Shown in pieces: positions 21,431 through 33,811 of a DNA stretch of 64,000 bases. Made by a program: the position numbers and the translations under genes. The DNA is taken from assembly GCA_019426215.1 (NCBI GenBank), contig CM033392.1:41532666-41596665 (forward strand), given 5' to 3'. Under the pieces are notes generated by a model. The model did not search any database. It was not told where the DNA came from and saw only the letters and a program-made list of their open reading frames with translations. The number at the start of each line of letters is the position of its first letter. Position 1 is the first letter of the stretch. The stretch comes from Buddleja alternifolia. Lineage: Eukaryota; Streptophyta; Magnoliopsida; Lamiales; Scrophulariaceae.

Positions 21431-22415
21431 GGATTGGAGGCCATCCTACAAACACACTTGAAAACACATTCCCCATTGGGGGAGCCTAAACACATCCTAT
21501 CATCATCTTCATCATCCTTAGATTAATTATGAAGATTATCAAGAACCTTTGAAGGTGAAGAAATCAAGAAGCATGGAAGAGATGAAGATCGAAGTTCAAC
21601 CATAAAAAATACGAGGGAGTTTCTTAGATTTAGATTTGTTTTTATCTATGAATATGAATCTTAATTTAAGTTCCTATCTTTTATCTTTTATGATGAAATA
21701 GATTCTTCGAACTAAGGCCATGTTGAGGCTAAATTATGATAATTGAGTTATAAATTGTGTTTTTCATATTAATTCTATTGTTGCTTTGTGTCTTGATCTT
21801 GTTTGAATGCATCATATGCTTAGCTACCATATGCATGATTTATTGCTTAAATTATTCGTTCGAGAGAATGTAATTTAAGGTGCAAAGAGGATCATCACAT
21901 AATCCATAAAAAATAGGGAATTGCTCCTAGAGATAGGTAGAGATTCCCGGGTGCAGTTAGCCGGATTAATCCGGGGAAATTCTAGAACTTGAATGCATGA
22001 TTGTTGGTTAGATTCTCGGATAGACATATTTAGAGAACCATCAATTAATCATAGGATTATTACAGCCGAGACATCGGGTAGTAATTATTTAAGGTTTTTT
22101 TCACCAAAGCAACATTCGTCTAATAATATGAGAACATGTTTATAGTGAAAATTGATTAATTTATGCCAACACATGTGTCTTAGTTGCTCTCTTCCATAGC
22201 TATCTTGATTTCGACATCTTGTTTCTTATATCTTACTTTCATAATACTTTAGTTAATTCTTGTTGTAGTTTAAGTTCTTCAATTGCTTTAAAATCATAAA
22301 CTAAAATACAAGTCCTTGAGGTTCGACAACCCGAACTTTATTGTCCACTTTATTACTACACATGACCAGTCCACTTGCTGTTTAATACACGTAAGGATTT
22401 TTCGTGTCAAGTTTT

Positions 22416-22433
22416 TGGCGCCGTTGCCGGGGA
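22416..22433 (+). other. Primer binding site, tRNA-Asp type
   Basis: TGGCGCCGTTGCCGGGGA, 18 nt, starts 6 bp after the LTR and is complementary to the 3' end of plant tRNA-Asp as known for Athila/Tat-type gypsy elements. Confidence 0.85.
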
Positions 22434-22547
22434 CTTGTTTAATTTTAGTTTTTGATTTTATTGCAAGTTTTAAGTATTTATTTTATTTTTATTAATTTGT
22501 TTTTATTATTATTATTTATTTATTTTTTCTTACACTTTTAGCTCGCA

Positions 22548-23450
22548 ATGGCTAGCAATTTTCCAGATATGACCCTTCCGGAGAATCAATTATGGCTACA
22601 AAGCGTCATTCAATTCGCAAAGGATAGCAATTTTCCTGATATGACACTACCGGAGAATCAATTATGGCTGCAAAGCGTCATTGAAGCGTGTTATGCACAA
22701 GGGTTCTTTCCACAACATTACCAAGAAAGAATTCCTACTCCGGAGGAACAACTTGATAACACCATTGGAGAGCTCCGCCTTATAATGAAGGACGCACCAC
22801 GGGAAATGAAGGAGATGAATCATCAACTCAAGCAACTAACGAGCGACATATCTGAGAAAGTACCATGGGAATTGCTTGGTACCACTGAGATAGATCAAAA
22901 GGAGGAATTCAACACCGTGACGTTGAATGAAATGAAGTTGGAAAATTCGAAAGCAGATTCCTCCAACGATGAGCATTCGACTCCTATCCTTTCTGAGGGT
23001 GTTGACATTTCTTTACCGTCTCCCCTAACCGCAAGTAAATCGGTAATCGATACCGATGATGGTAAGTTGTCAATGAATATAGAAGATGATGATATGGTTA
23101 ATATCGATACCTATGAGGTTTTTGAGCATCCACTTGACTTTGATTTGAATTTTCACGCTGATGCTTTTGATCCTTTTAGTGTTGAGCACTTTCAGGAAAA
23201 ACGAACCAATCATCTTCTACATCCTTACATCGTGGATTTCATCTATGTGAAAGTGATGGGTGAAGAACGACGAGACATTGTCTCTAACTTGGAAGAGAGC
23301 CCACAATACCATCCTAAGCATAGGCAAGAAAAGGTAATAGAGGTATTAAGGGACCATAAAAAAACTCGTGAGTGGATGATTGCTTGGTCTCAACCTAGGT
23401 ATTTATCACACATGATGGACCAATCCTCAATACCAATATCCAAAGATTGA
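22548..23450 (+). CDS. Single ORF of the non-autonomous element
   Basis: A 300-codon ORF starting at the first ATG after the leader. A 72-bp in-frame tandem duplication (22554-22625, 22626-22697) repeats the block NFPDMTLPENQLWLQSVI near the N-terminus. Next, LDNTIGELRLIMKDAP...MNHQLKQLTSDI matches the corresponding part of the ORF in the 30-44 kb elements. Near residue 170 DGKLSMNIEDDD resembles the last strand of an Athila-type protease, but the protease core before it is absent. The C-terminal part is acidic and unknown to me. No gag capsid core, zinc knuckle, RT or integrase. Its role is unknown. Confidence 0.75.
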   Translation: MASNFPDMTLPENQLWLQSVIQFAKDSNFPDMTLPENQLWLQSVIEACYAQGFFPQHYQERIPTPEEQLDNTIGELRLIMKDAPREMKEMNHQLKQLTSDISEKVPWELLGTTEIDQKEEFNTVTLNEMKLENSKADSSNDEHSTPILSEGVDISLPSPLTASKSVIDTDDGKLSMNIEDDDMVNIDTYEVFEHPLDFDLNFHADAFDPFSVEHFQEKRTNHLLHPYIVDFIYVKVMGEERRDIVSNLEESPQYHPKHRQEKVIEVLRDHKKTREWMIAWSQPRYLSHMMDQSSIPISKD

Positions 23451-25212
23451 ATCGATACCCGAGAGTGGAGTGGAGAACAAACAAAGCATTCATACGTCAT
23501 CCTCCTTGAGCCGACCCGATAAAGTCAAGCTAGTGACTTTAAAAGAGCGCTTCTTGGGAGGCAGCCCGAGCTTTGTGAGTTTTCTTTTATTTTTTTTGCT
23601 TTCTTTTTTTTGTTTTTGCTTTTCGTTTTATTTGTTTTGTCTAAGCATGCACTTTTGGCATGTGTTTTAATATGCTTAATGGTTTGTTTGATAAGTATGT
23701 TGAACATGTTAGTAGCAATTTCCCGTTGTTTTGAGAGGCCTATTTTGATGAGATGGGTTTGATTTGGAACATATTTGTGATGAAGGATTATTTTTCACCA
23801 TTCCTTGATTGTAAGTACTCTTATACCTTTTGCATGCGTTTATGTGAGACAACATTGGGGACAATGTTGAGTTTAAGTTTGGGGGTATATGTGGGTAGTA
23901 CTTTGTGGTTTTAATACATTCATATGATTGATCACCATGTGTTTGCTATTTTTGTCATGTCATGTGTACCTCGTTTAGCTCAAGTTTGGGGGAATTTGTA
24001 TGCTATCATGTTTATATGTGTTTATGTTGAGAAAATCAATCATGGTTTTTTTTTTTAGTCCTTCCAATTGATGCATTTAAATTGATTAACTTTAAAAAAT
24101 GGCATGATTTTTTGAAATAATTTGAATTTAAATGAACATATATATCTTTGAAATTGCTCATGGAGACCCTAGACTAGGATTGATTTCTTAGATGATTCAC
24201 ATTGCACAATAAATCGAGGGTAGAGGAGTTGAGAGGATAACCATCTTGAGACACTTAAGGAGTTTTTCCTGGAAAAATTAACTTAGATTTTTCATAAGGT
24301 TATAAGTTGAGTAGTAATTTTTTTATGCTAAACAATGAATTAAAAAGGTTGAAGTTTGGTATGACCACAAGTGGTTAGGCTAATATGTACTGGAGGTGAA
24401 AAGTTCCATGCCTATATACTGTACTATTATGCTAATTTGAGCTAAGCTCAAACCAAAAAGAAGCGATTGTTTAAAAGATCTAGTTTTATTTCGTGGCCTT
24501 TGACACTCGAGTGATTAAATCCTTAGGAGTGTCTTTACACTTAATGCCCTAAAACTATCTAGTTTGGGAGTCATTGATCTAAAGCTTGTTACATGGGTGC
24601 CATAGAAAGCCTAATGGAATAAAACATGACACATGATCTAGCCTTAATGAAGTTAATTGGAAAGTTTCATATGAATTGAAAGTTTGAATGTTTGAGATAA
24701 TGAAATTTAAATGGCTATGAAATTTTCTATGATTCTTATGCTTTGTGTTTGATCATAAAGTTGATAGATATGGGATTAATGTCCAAAATTTGGTAAGGAT
24801 GCCTCTCGACTATAATACCTTAGATTTATTTTCACTACACCCTATGGAGTCTTTTCCAGTATTGGTGTCACATGAGCAAAAGTAGTTGATATGTATATAT
24901 ATTTGTGAGCTGTAAAAAGATGATTTTGTGCCATTTATTCTTGTTAATTATGCTGAGATGTATTCATATGGTTGAGATTGAAAGTTTGTTAGATTTTGTG
25001 GGCATATCGTCTGCAAACCCTCACGAGACTATAACTCGTCCTTTGAGGTAACTCAAAGGTTTAAAGGCTTGTTGCACATGCTAAGTGCAATCGTTTACTC
25101 CACGAAAGTGAGTTCGTTTGTTGTTTTTGTTTTCTCCTTTTGGTTGATGATGTTTTTTGTGCCCTAGACCTTTTATTGCTCGAGGTCGAGCAATTGATAA
25201 GTTTGGGGGAGT
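23451..25212 (+). other. 3' non-coding internal region with polypurine tract
   Basis: It starts with a conserved block (AAAGTCAAGCTAGTGACTTT, then GCGCTTCTTGGGAGGC) shared with other gypsy-type copies here. A second shared block, GACAATGTTGAGTTTAAG followed by TTGGGGGT, is at 23858-23886. The tract GTTTGGGGGAGT at 25201-25212 directly precedes the 3' LTR and is the likely plus-strand primer. I see no coding capacity. Confidence 0.75.
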
Positions 25213-26871
25213 TGATAGGAGTCATTTTTACGTGTTATTAAGCCCCTTTGCGTTTATGTTTTAGGTTCATTTATCGCTTGATTTTGTCACTTGTGCGTTT
25301 AATTCGTGCATTAAGTGATTTCAGGCCTTAAGTGGATACAATCGAATAAAGGGTAGAAAAAGGACGTATAAAACAAGTTTAGGCCAAGATGTTTCACACC
25401 TCTACGACCAAACAAGCAAGAAACAAGCTGGAGTTAGCCAAAATCATATTTTAGTACCATTTCCGCACACCTGGGCGCCAAATCAGAAACAACCTCCACA
25501 TTGGAATGTCATTTTGATATATTTAGAGATAACATTGGATGAAGTGTCCTTCTACAAAGTTGTAGATGTATGTCGTATCTTCACATGGGGACTTGAATCA
25601 TCCAATTCGGAGGTCTGTGGATAAGTTTATGAATAAAACACTATCCCTGCGCTGGAAAACACGAAAGTGGCAGCTCACATTCTTAGTAGGTGGGAAACAA
25701 GAGAATGGTAGCTCACATTCTTGGTAGGTGGAAAGCAAGAGAATGGTAGCTCACATTCTTGGTAGGTGGAAAGAAAAGAGAATGGTAGCTCACATTCTTG
25801 GTAGGTGGAAAACAAGAGAATGGTAGGTGGAAAGAAAAGAGAATGGAAGCACATGTTCTTGGTTGGTGGATTTTTTTTGGTTATAAAAGGAGGATTGGAG
25901 GCCATCCTACAAACACACTTGAAAACACATTCTCCATTGGGGGAGCCTAAACACATCCTATCATCATCTTCATCATCCTTAGATTAGTTACGAAGATTAT
26001 CAAGAACCTTTGAAGGTGAAGAAATCAAGAAGCATGGAAGAGATGAAGATCGAAGTTCAACCATCAAAAATACGAGGGAGTTTCTTAGATTTAGATTTGT
26101 TTTTGTCTATGAATATGAATCTTAATTTAAGTTCCTATCTTTTATCTTTTATGATGAAATAGATTCTTCGAACTAAAGCCATGTTGAGGCTAAATTATGA
26201 TAATTGAGTTATAAATTGTGTTTTTCATATTAATTCTATTGTTGCTTTGTGTCTTGATCTTGTTTGAATGCATCATATGCTTAGCTACCATATGCATGAT
26301 TTATTGCTTAAATTATTCGTTCGAGAGAAGGTAATTTAAGGTGCAAAGAGGATCATCACATAATCCCTAAAAAATAGGGAATTGCCCCTAGAGATTGGTA
26401 GAGATTCCCGGGTGCAGTTAGCCGGATTAATCCGGCGAAATTCTAGAACTTGAATGCATGATTGTTGGTTAGATTCTCGGATAGACATATTTAGAGAACC
26501 ATCAATTAATCATAGGATTATTACAGCCGAGACATCGGGAAGTAATTATTTAAGGTTTTTTTTCACCAAAGCAACATTCGTCTAATAATATGAGAACATG
26601 TTTATAGTGAAAATTGATTAATTTATGCCAACACATATGTCTTAGTTGCTCTCTTCCATAGCTATCTTGATTTCGACATCTTGTTTCTTATATCTTACTT
26701 TCATAATATTTTAGTTAATTCTTGTTGTAGTTTAAGGTCTTCAATTGCTTTAAAATCATAAACTAAAATACAAGTCCTTGAGGTTCGACAACCCGGACTT
26801 TATTGTCCACTTTATTACTTCACACGACCAGTCCACTTGATGTTTAATACACGTAAGGAGTTTTCGTGTCA
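25213..26871 (+). repeat. 3' LTR of the 20752-26871 element
   Basis: 1,659 bp, starting TGATAGGAG and ending TTTTCGTGTCA. It is nearly identical to the 5' LTR and carries the same 38-bp array and TATA box. Confidence 0.93.
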
Positions 26872-26876
26872 GTATT

Positions 26877-27486
26877 CAATGTTTGATCTCAATACTTGCA
26901 TTTGCTTGATCACCAAGTGTTTGATGAAATGCCTAGGTTAGAAACCAAGAAGTAATGACCTAAGGAAGATAAAATCATTGAATACCCTATAGTTAAATCG
27001 ACTAGCGATAGACTCGGTTTCTTTAGGTGGCTTTCCATTTACGTGAGGAACTCTTAGACCTTGAATGCATCGTTGTTAACTGGGTTTCATATAGAGATAT
27101 ATAGAAATTCATTAACAAAGGGTAGGGTTGCTATAATAAGAGATTGGGTAGTGCGTAAATTAGAGAGTTTCGTCTTAGCTGAATCAATCTAATAGTCTAA
27201 TAGAGCCTAAATCACAATCGAATAGCATAGTTGGTTGAAACGTGTGCATTAATCACTTCTACACATCATTTTATTCTCTAAATTGGTTGCAAATTGTCTT
27301 AGTTAATCTCCTTATTTTTGCTAATTAGTTTAATCAACCTTTTATCGATCGATCTAACTTACAAATGGGTAATATAGTAGTCTTGGTACATAGATTTTAG
27401 GAGTCCCTATGGATACTATAAACCCAACTTAAACACCCACTTTACTACTTATGACCTAGTTCTCTTGCTAGTATTTTGTCATGTCA
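26877..27486 (+). mobile_element. Right part of an older gypsy-type LTR
   Basis: It continues the LTR broken at 20751. Blocks such as TTGCTTGATCACCAAGTG, GGAACTCTTAGACCTTGAATG, ACTTTACTACTTATGACC and a terminal TGTCATGTCA resemble the second half of the other LTRs. The exact end is uncertain and no primer site follows. Confidence 0.6.
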
Positions 27487-27767
27487 TCAGTATATATACA
27501 CATCCCTCATAACGGAGACGATGCCAAACAGGATATAAGGCATGGAGACCAATCTCCAAGAATACTGAACTTTAATTTGAGGAATCCCCAGTTCTTGAAC
27601 TTGTTGAGTGTATAGGTTGTGTTTGAACATCAATCAGAGATCTGGGGGGACCAATGACCACTTTTGCTGCACCAATAAAAGGGAATCTGGGAACAAGCCC
27701 CATGAGCATTGGTTGAGTGCATAATATGAGTCGAACTAATGACTTTAAACAAGCGCTCAATGGGAGG
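27487..27767 (+). mobile_element. Remnant of old gypsy internal sequence
   Basis: The end of the segment, CTAATGACTTTAAACAAGCG followed by CTCAATGGGAGG, is the conserved post-ORF block of this element group. It is interrupted at 27767 by the solo LTR and resumes at 29211 as GGAGGCAACCATG. The part before the block has no clear frame. Most of the original element between LTR and this block is missing. Confidence 0.6.
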
Positions 27768-29210
27768 TGACACGCGAATTCCTAGCAAGTATACTAGGTC
27801 GTGCAAAGTAATAAAGTGGACTATTTAGCCCGGGGTGTATCGTCTCCACAGGGACAATTGGATTCAATGCTCGTAATTGCTATATTATCTAACTCTAAGC
27901 TAAATCAAATTATAAGATGATGGTTGATTATACTATGAAAATAATCAAAGACAACTATGTGATAAACAAGATAATAAATCGAATGGAAAGAGGTGATTGG
28001 GTTATGATCCTACTATGTTATATTCTATGTTCATGAACTCTCAATTATCCGGATTCTTAGAACGTTCTTGTTATGGCGAAACCCCCTAATGTATTTATTA
28101 TTCAATCTCTTGAAATAACAAGCCTATACTAGTTAACAACTTCCTATATCTCTATAGTGAAGATTGAATTAACTAACATGCATTTAGGTTCAAAGGAATT
28201 CCTTGTTTACGAAGATCCTACATTCAATCGGGTCATCTTATCACAAAAAGCCACACAACGCAATCGATTCTATCTCTAGTCAATTGTTACGTTATGATGT
28301 TTGATTTTTCGATCTCCCTTTATCTATCTCCTCTCTGTCTCAAGACAAAGCATTTTATCAAACACATGGTGATCAAGCATATGCAAGCATTAAGTACAAA
28401 ATCAAACATGTAACAAGAATGTAATAAATCCGGAAATTAATGATTCATTAAACACAAAACATCACAAAGTATTCACATAACCCAATCACAAAAATACTTA
28501 GCTCATACTTACAACAAGAAGTGATTCAACAACTCTACAAGACATAATTGAAATACTAATCAAGAGAAAGAGTTGAATTACTCCCTATTATAAAGTGTGA
28601 ATCCAAGCTTTGATGATGAAAATGATGATGATGAGGATGATGATGGCTCTTCAAGCTTCCTTAGGACTTCCCATGACTCCCCCTTGGTGTTTTAGAGCAT
28701 GTTTAGCCTTTAGGTGAGTGAAGAATGTGTTATAAAGACCAAAAACGGCGGATATAAAAAATAGGGCTCGGGAAAGTGGACCACGGTCTAATTTGGCACT
28801 GCATTTTCGGACCGCGGTCTTCTAACGTGAAATTCGCAGCTTTAGTATTTTGATCATAAATATCTCTACAAATGTCGGATTGAGGTGATTCAAGTTGATA
28901 CGCGAAGCTAAGACAAAGCTCTACAATATTGGAGAAGAAACATTAGTCTGATTCGGGCTGTAAGTTGACGAAAATCTCGTGTCTATATGAGCATTGTGTA
29001 AAATCTTTCATCAACTATCTTCTTTTGTTTCTTCTTCAATTTCAAGCTCAATTTGGATCTCCTTTCTCGTCTTTCATGCGTAAATCAACTTGTATCCTAG
29101 AAAACAAAATCTATACCAATCAAAGCATTATGAGGGATAAAAAGTGATCAAAGCAACGATCAAATCATATTACAATGGGGCATAAAATACTGTAAAATAT
29201 GGACTTATCA
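27768..29210 (-). mobile_element. Solo LTR, gypsy-type, with 5-bp TSD
   Basis: Read on the plus strand it starts TGACACGCG and ends GACTTATCA, so in its own sense it starts TGATAAGTC and ends CGTGTCA. It is 1,443 bp with no internal region on either side. Identical GGAGG flanks at 27763-27767 and 29211-29215 prove a separate insertion followed by LTR-LTR recombination. It is related to the LTR at 45560-47513. Confidence 0.9.
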
Positions 29211-29215
29211 GGAGG

Positions 29216-29975
29216 CAACCATGTTTATTGCTTTTCTAGTTTTTTGCTTTTCGTAGTTTAGATTGTTTGAGTTTGTTTTAATTTTTGATTTGTTAGTAGT
29301 CATAGATGCTTTCTTAATCATGTGTCTTTCTCATGTTTGGAAGTTCTTGACTCACATTTCATGGACTCTGCAACCCACTATCATCATTGGCTTTCTTCTT
29401 CTTTTCAAGGCAGTCTTTCTTTTATTGCACATTGAGGACAATGTGTCTGTTAGTTGGGAGGGGTGTGTGTGTGTGTGAGATTTTGCTCGTTCAAACGTGA
29501 GATGACTGAGATTGCATTTATTATGCTTAATTTTGCTACTATATCATATAGCTTCACTCACTAGTCAATGATGATGATAAATCGAACTTTGTGATAGTTG
29601 TATGTTTATGAGGGAATCAATCTATGAGAATTTGAATAATTTGTGAGAACATAGCGAGTAATTGTGAGTTTTGATCTTCAAAGCACTTTGAGCCAAGTTT
29701 ATGTGAAGCGTGTATGTTTAGATTGTCATATATTCTGGATTAATTAGTGAGTTTGAGTCATCATAGTTTGTGTGTTCAATTTGAAAGTGCAATGAAAGTG
29801 TGAAAGTGGAAATAAGTTTGAGAAGAGTCGTTAGGTTACAGACTCCGTTCAATTCCAAATTGAGTGAGCCTTTTGGAGTCTCAATGGATTGAGTAGTGCT
29901 CTTCAATTTTGATAAAGCGACCAAACAATGGATTGAGTAGTGCTCTTAAATTTTGATAAAGCAACCAAACTATGA
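29216..29975 (+). mobile_element. Old gypsy internal 3' region
   Basis: It continues the sequence broken by the solo LTR. CACATTGAGGACAATGTGTC followed by GGGAGGGGTGTG is the counterpart of the GACAATGTTGAGTTTAAG-TTGGGGG block of the younger elements. Near its end a unit of about 49 bp (ATGGATTGAGTAGTGCTCTT...GATAAAGCxACCAAAC) is repeated. No coding capacity was recognised. It probably resumes at 45131. Confidence 0.6.
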
Positions 29976-30016
29976 TGCAGTGTTGGATACTTGACGGATA
30001 CGATACCCATGAGACA
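29976..30016. mobile_element. Left end of a small TIR element
   Basis: GCAGTGTTGGATAC, then GACGGATACGATAC, is the imperfect inverse of the sequence at about 45080-45130. The element was split here by the 14.45-kb composite. AGACA at 30012-30016 is the duplicated target. Confidence 0.6.
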
Positions 30017-30903
30017 TGATAAGAGGCATTTTTACGTGTTTTTAAGCCCATGAGACTTATGCTATGGATTCATTTATTGACTAAATCATGCCACATTTGC
30101 GTTTAATCATGGTGTTAAGTGATTACAGGTGATAAATGAGAACATACGAAGAAACGAGGCGAAGAACGACGTAATTAAACAAGTTCAGGCCAATTTGCTT
30201 CTGTCGTCCACGACAAAGCGCCCCTCCAACCACGCCCAGGCGCCGGACAAGATGCAAATAACATCAACATTCTGCTTTCCGCGCCTAGGCGCCGTTCTGT
30301 CCACGCCTGGGCGCCGTATCTGCATTTGTTTCCACGGTTGAGCGCTATTTTCTTATGTTTAGAGACCGAATTGGATGAAGTTTCCTTCTACAAAGTTGTA
30401 GAAATATGTGTTAGCTTCAAATGAGGACTTGAATCATCCAAATCGGAGTTTTGTGGAGAGAGTAATGAAGGAAATACAATTACTGCGCCAGACAGAGGCA
30501 AATACTCCCAACATTCTGCTGATGGCGCCCGAGCGCCATAATTCCCGCGCCTAGGCGTGGCCACATCCGAGATTTGATTCCTTTCAGCCAAAAGTTCAAT
30601 ATTTTATGGTGGAATGGAATATTTAAAGACAAGATGTCAGCCCATGTGTTGAGAACATGCTTGATAGGAAGAGGAATTGTTTATTGCATGCTTGATGGGG
30701 TTGGGAGTTTAAAAAGGGGTAAAGAAGGCCAAGAGAAACACACCCCATTGGGGGGGGAACCCCTCACAACACACACTTGACAGGGGGGGGCGAAAATCTG
30801 CTTCATTGATCATCATTCTTAGAAGGCAAGAGGAGGAGAAGAGCTAAGGATTGAAGCTCCACTTGAGGATCCATCACCATTCAACCTTTTTTTTTTTTTT
30901 TTT
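30017..30903 (+). repeat. Truncated LTR, variant I
   Basis: It runs from TGATAAGAGG to ATTCAACC (30886), then 17 T residues to 30903, and continues directly as internal 3' sequence (AGGATGGTTAGC). It contains the GGCGCC-rich U3 cluster and a GTTTAAAAAGGGG stretch that the 1,714-bp LTRs lack. The small frames at 30129-30341 and 30574-30780 are by-products. Confidence 0.8.
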
Positions 30904-32091
30904 AGGATGGTTAGCTTGCCAATTGGTGCAATGAGACTTGAGAACTCGAGACAATGGCATGATATCTTGTATATTTTTATTAATGGTCTAAAATGAAAAT
31001 TACACATCTTGATTATGCTCATTTCAACCTTAGTTGAGAGTCAATCTTCCTTAGATGATACACGTTGCACATAAGTCGAAGGTAGAGGGATTGAAAAGGG
31101 TTCCCCATCTCGAGACATGTGAGGAGCACCCCCGGATATATTAACCTAGATTTTTCATATTGTTTTGAGATGATTAGTTGCTTATGGGTCCATAATTGTG
31201 TTAAATGAATGAATGATTGAGATGAGATTGGTATGACCTCGAAAATTCGGTCAGGCCGACGAGTATTGGGGGCCACCAAAGCACCATTGCCTATATACTA
31301 TACTCGTTGAGCTAATTTGAGCTTTGCTCAAGCCAATCGGGAATGAGTTGAATAAAAGACCTCGTTCTATTTCGTGGCCTTTGCCACTCGGGTGATTAAG
31401 TTCTTAGGAGTGTCTTAACACTTAGCACCCTAAAACCCTCTGGTTTGGGAGTTGTTGACCCAAAGCCCGTTACATGGGTGGCAAAGAAGATCTAAAGGGG
31501 TAGAACATTACACGAGGCCATATGTTGATTATAAGCTTAAATCGTTTTGAAGTATGAAATGTCAATGTAAAGTGAATGGAAGTGAGCACAATTTAACCTT
31601 AAGGTTGCCTATGATTCGATGAGCTTTATGATCTATCGAAAGTTGGTAGACATGGGGAATGTTTCCGAGCATGGTAGGGATGCCTTTCGATCATAATGTC
31701 CTAGATCTTATCCCACTACACCCTTTGGAAACTGGTTCGATTCTAAGTGTTGAATGAGCATTGTCTTAATTTGTGTACATATTGTTGAGCTTTATTGTCA
31801 CTTGATTAGTACCGTTGCATCATAGTTCTTATATCGAGTTGTAGTGGTTGGTTTGAGCTAAACATCCTTCGATTTTGTGGGTATATCGTATGCAAACCCT
31901 CACGAGACTATAACTCGTCCTTTGAGGTAACTCAAGGGTTCAAAGGCTTGTTGCATTCGCTAAATGCAACCGTTTACTCCACGAAAGTGAGTTAGGTAGT
32001 TTTCTTTTTGTTTCTCTCTTTGATTGATGATGTTTCCTTATCTTAGAACTCTTATTGCTCGAGGACGAGCAATTGATAAGTGTGGGGATGT
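30904..32091 (+). other. Gypsy internal 3' region (first copy)
   Basis: This sequence from AGGATGGTTAGC to the tract AAGTGTGGGGATGT matches the inverted copy at 39618-40805 very closely, more closely than it matches 35759-36952. It is non-coding. It lacks the primer site and ORF that should precede it, which were lost at the T-run junction. Confidence 0.75.
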
Positions 32092-33805
32092 TGATAAGAG
32101 GCATTTTTACGTGTTTTTAAGCCCATGGGACTTATGCTATGGATTCATTTATTGACTAAATCATGTCACATTTGCGTTTAATCGTGGTGTTAAGTGATTA
32201 CAGGTGATAAATGAGAACATACGAAGAAACGAGGCGAAAAACGACGTAATTAAACAAGTTCAGGCCAATTTGCTTCTGTCATCCACGCCCAAGCGCCCCT
32301 CCAACCACGCCCAGGCGCCGGACAAGATGCAAATAACATCAACATTCTGCTTTCCGCGCCTAGGCGCCGTTCTGTCCACGCCTGGGCGCCGTATCTGCAT
32401 TTGTTTCCACGGTTGAGCGCTATTTTCTTATGTTTAGAGACCGAATTGGATGAAGTTTCCTTCTACAAAGTTGTAGAACTATGTGTTAGCTTCAAATGAG
32501 GACTTGAATCATCCAAATCGGAGTTTTGTGGAGAGAGTTATGAAGGAAATACAATTACTGCGCCAGACAGAGGCAAATACTCCCAACATTCTGCTGACGG
32601 CGCCCGAGCGCCATAATTCCCGCGCCTAGGGGTGACCACACCCGGGTTTTGATTCCTTTAAGCCAAAAGTTCATTATTTTAGGGTGGGATGGAATATTTA
32701 AAAGGAAGAGGTCAGCACATGTGAGGAGGAGGAGGAGACACACATGAGGGAGCCCATCATTTCTTGTCTTCAAGGAGCATCTTCTTCACTCTTGGAGGGG
32801 GCTCTTGACCGAATTCACACTTGGGAGGAGTGAGGCTTCACTCTTGGACGAAAATTCTGGAGGAGAGGGGGAGGAAAGCCATCATTCACTCTTCACCCAT
32901 CATCATTCATCACCATTCTTCATCATTTGAAGATTGCAAAGAAGGGGGATTGAGCTAGAGATTGAAGCTATAAGCAAGGATTCATCATCATTCAAGACTT
33001 AGGGAGTTTCTTTTGCATTTCATTTACATGTTTTTGTTAATAACTATGTATATGATTGTTTTAGACTTTCTTGAGCTATTGAATATGGGCTAATCTTGTA
33101 GAACTAAGGCCATGTGAAGGCCAAATTTATGAATCAATATATGTGAAGTTGCTCTTTGTATTAATTCTCCTATTGCTTTGTGTGTTAATTCTATACTTTT
33201 ATTCCAATCATGTGTTTGATCACCATATGCTTGCTATCTTGCCTAATCTAGTTGTTCGAGAGAAAATAGATTAGGGTGCAAGAGAATTAACACATCATCC
33301 GAAACAAATGAGGGATTGCCCTAGAAATAGGTAAAGATTCCCGGGTGTTGTTAGCCGGATTCGTTCGGGGAAGCTCTAGAACGTTAATGCGTGATTTTTG
33401 ATTAGATTCTCGGATAGACATATTTAGAGAACCGTCAATTAATCATAGGATTATTATGTGCCGAGACATCGGGTAATAGTTAATTTAGGAGTTTCCACCA
33501 AAGCAATAGGAGTCTAATAATTCGAAGAGTAGCTCATATATATCGACGAGTGGATTTGGTCATAGCATGTGCCTTAGTCGATTTTATCATTCGTGAGGTT
33601 TAATTCATAGCTTGCACCCTCCTTTGATTGTTCGTTTGCTTAATTGTTTTAGTCCCGCTTTACTTTAAAGTACCTTTTACCTTATTGAAAATCATAAACT
33701 AGAATTCAAGTCTCCGTGGTTCGACAACCCGGACTTCTCGTCCACTTTTATTACTACACACGACTAGTGCACTTGCTACCAAGCACGTTAAGTATTAGCG
33801 TGTCA
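32092..33805 (+). repeat. Full LTR, variant II, 1,714 bp
   Basis: It starts TGATAAGAGG and ends TTAGCGTGTCA, with the same length as the two inverted LTRs at 37904 and 42757. It serves both as the 3' LTR of the truncated first copy and as the 5' LTR of the second copy, which is the usual sign of LTR recombination. A TATA-like ATATTTAAAAGG lies at 32691-32702. Confidence 0.9.
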
Positions 33806-33811
33806 AGTTTT

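Larger units (their letters stand above)
20752..22409 (+). repeat. 5' LTR of the 20752-26871 element
   Basis: It starts TGATAGGAG and ends TTCGTGTCA, 1,658 bp. It matches 25213-26871 almost throughout, with scattered single-base differences. Small open frames inside it occur in both copies at the same place and are by-products of the LTR. Confidence 0.93.
20752..26871 (+). mobile_element. Complete non-autonomous Ty3/gypsy-type element, 6,120 bp
   Basis: Two LTRs of 1,658 and 1,659 bp start TGATAGGAG and end CGTGTCA. A perfect 5-bp target duplication, GTATT, lies at 20747-20751 and 26872-26876. A primer site complementary to plant tRNA-Asp follows the 5' LTR, and a G-rich polypurine tract precedes the 3' LTR. 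The 2.8-kb interior has one 300-codon ORF and no reverse transcriptase, RNase H or integrase, so it would depend on a related autonomous element (Athila/Tat-type elements use the same primer site). It sits inside an older LTR. Confidence 0.93.

Noticed and set aside
21214..21495. 93-codon minus-strand ORF with internal peptide repeats, present in both LTRs
   Set aside because: It is the translation of the 38-bp tandem repeat in antisense to the element; the duplicate at 25675-25956 is the other LTR.
22416..22433. tRNA-like sequence
   Set aside because: It matches only the complement of the tRNA-Asp 3' end and sits next to an LTR, so it is a primer site and not a tRNA gene.
30129..30341. 70-codon ORF repeated five times (30129, 32204, 37065, 39505, 44358)
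   Set aside because: It lies inside the LTRs, crosses the GGCGCC-rich U3 cluster and is repeated only because the LTR is repeated. No domain is visible.
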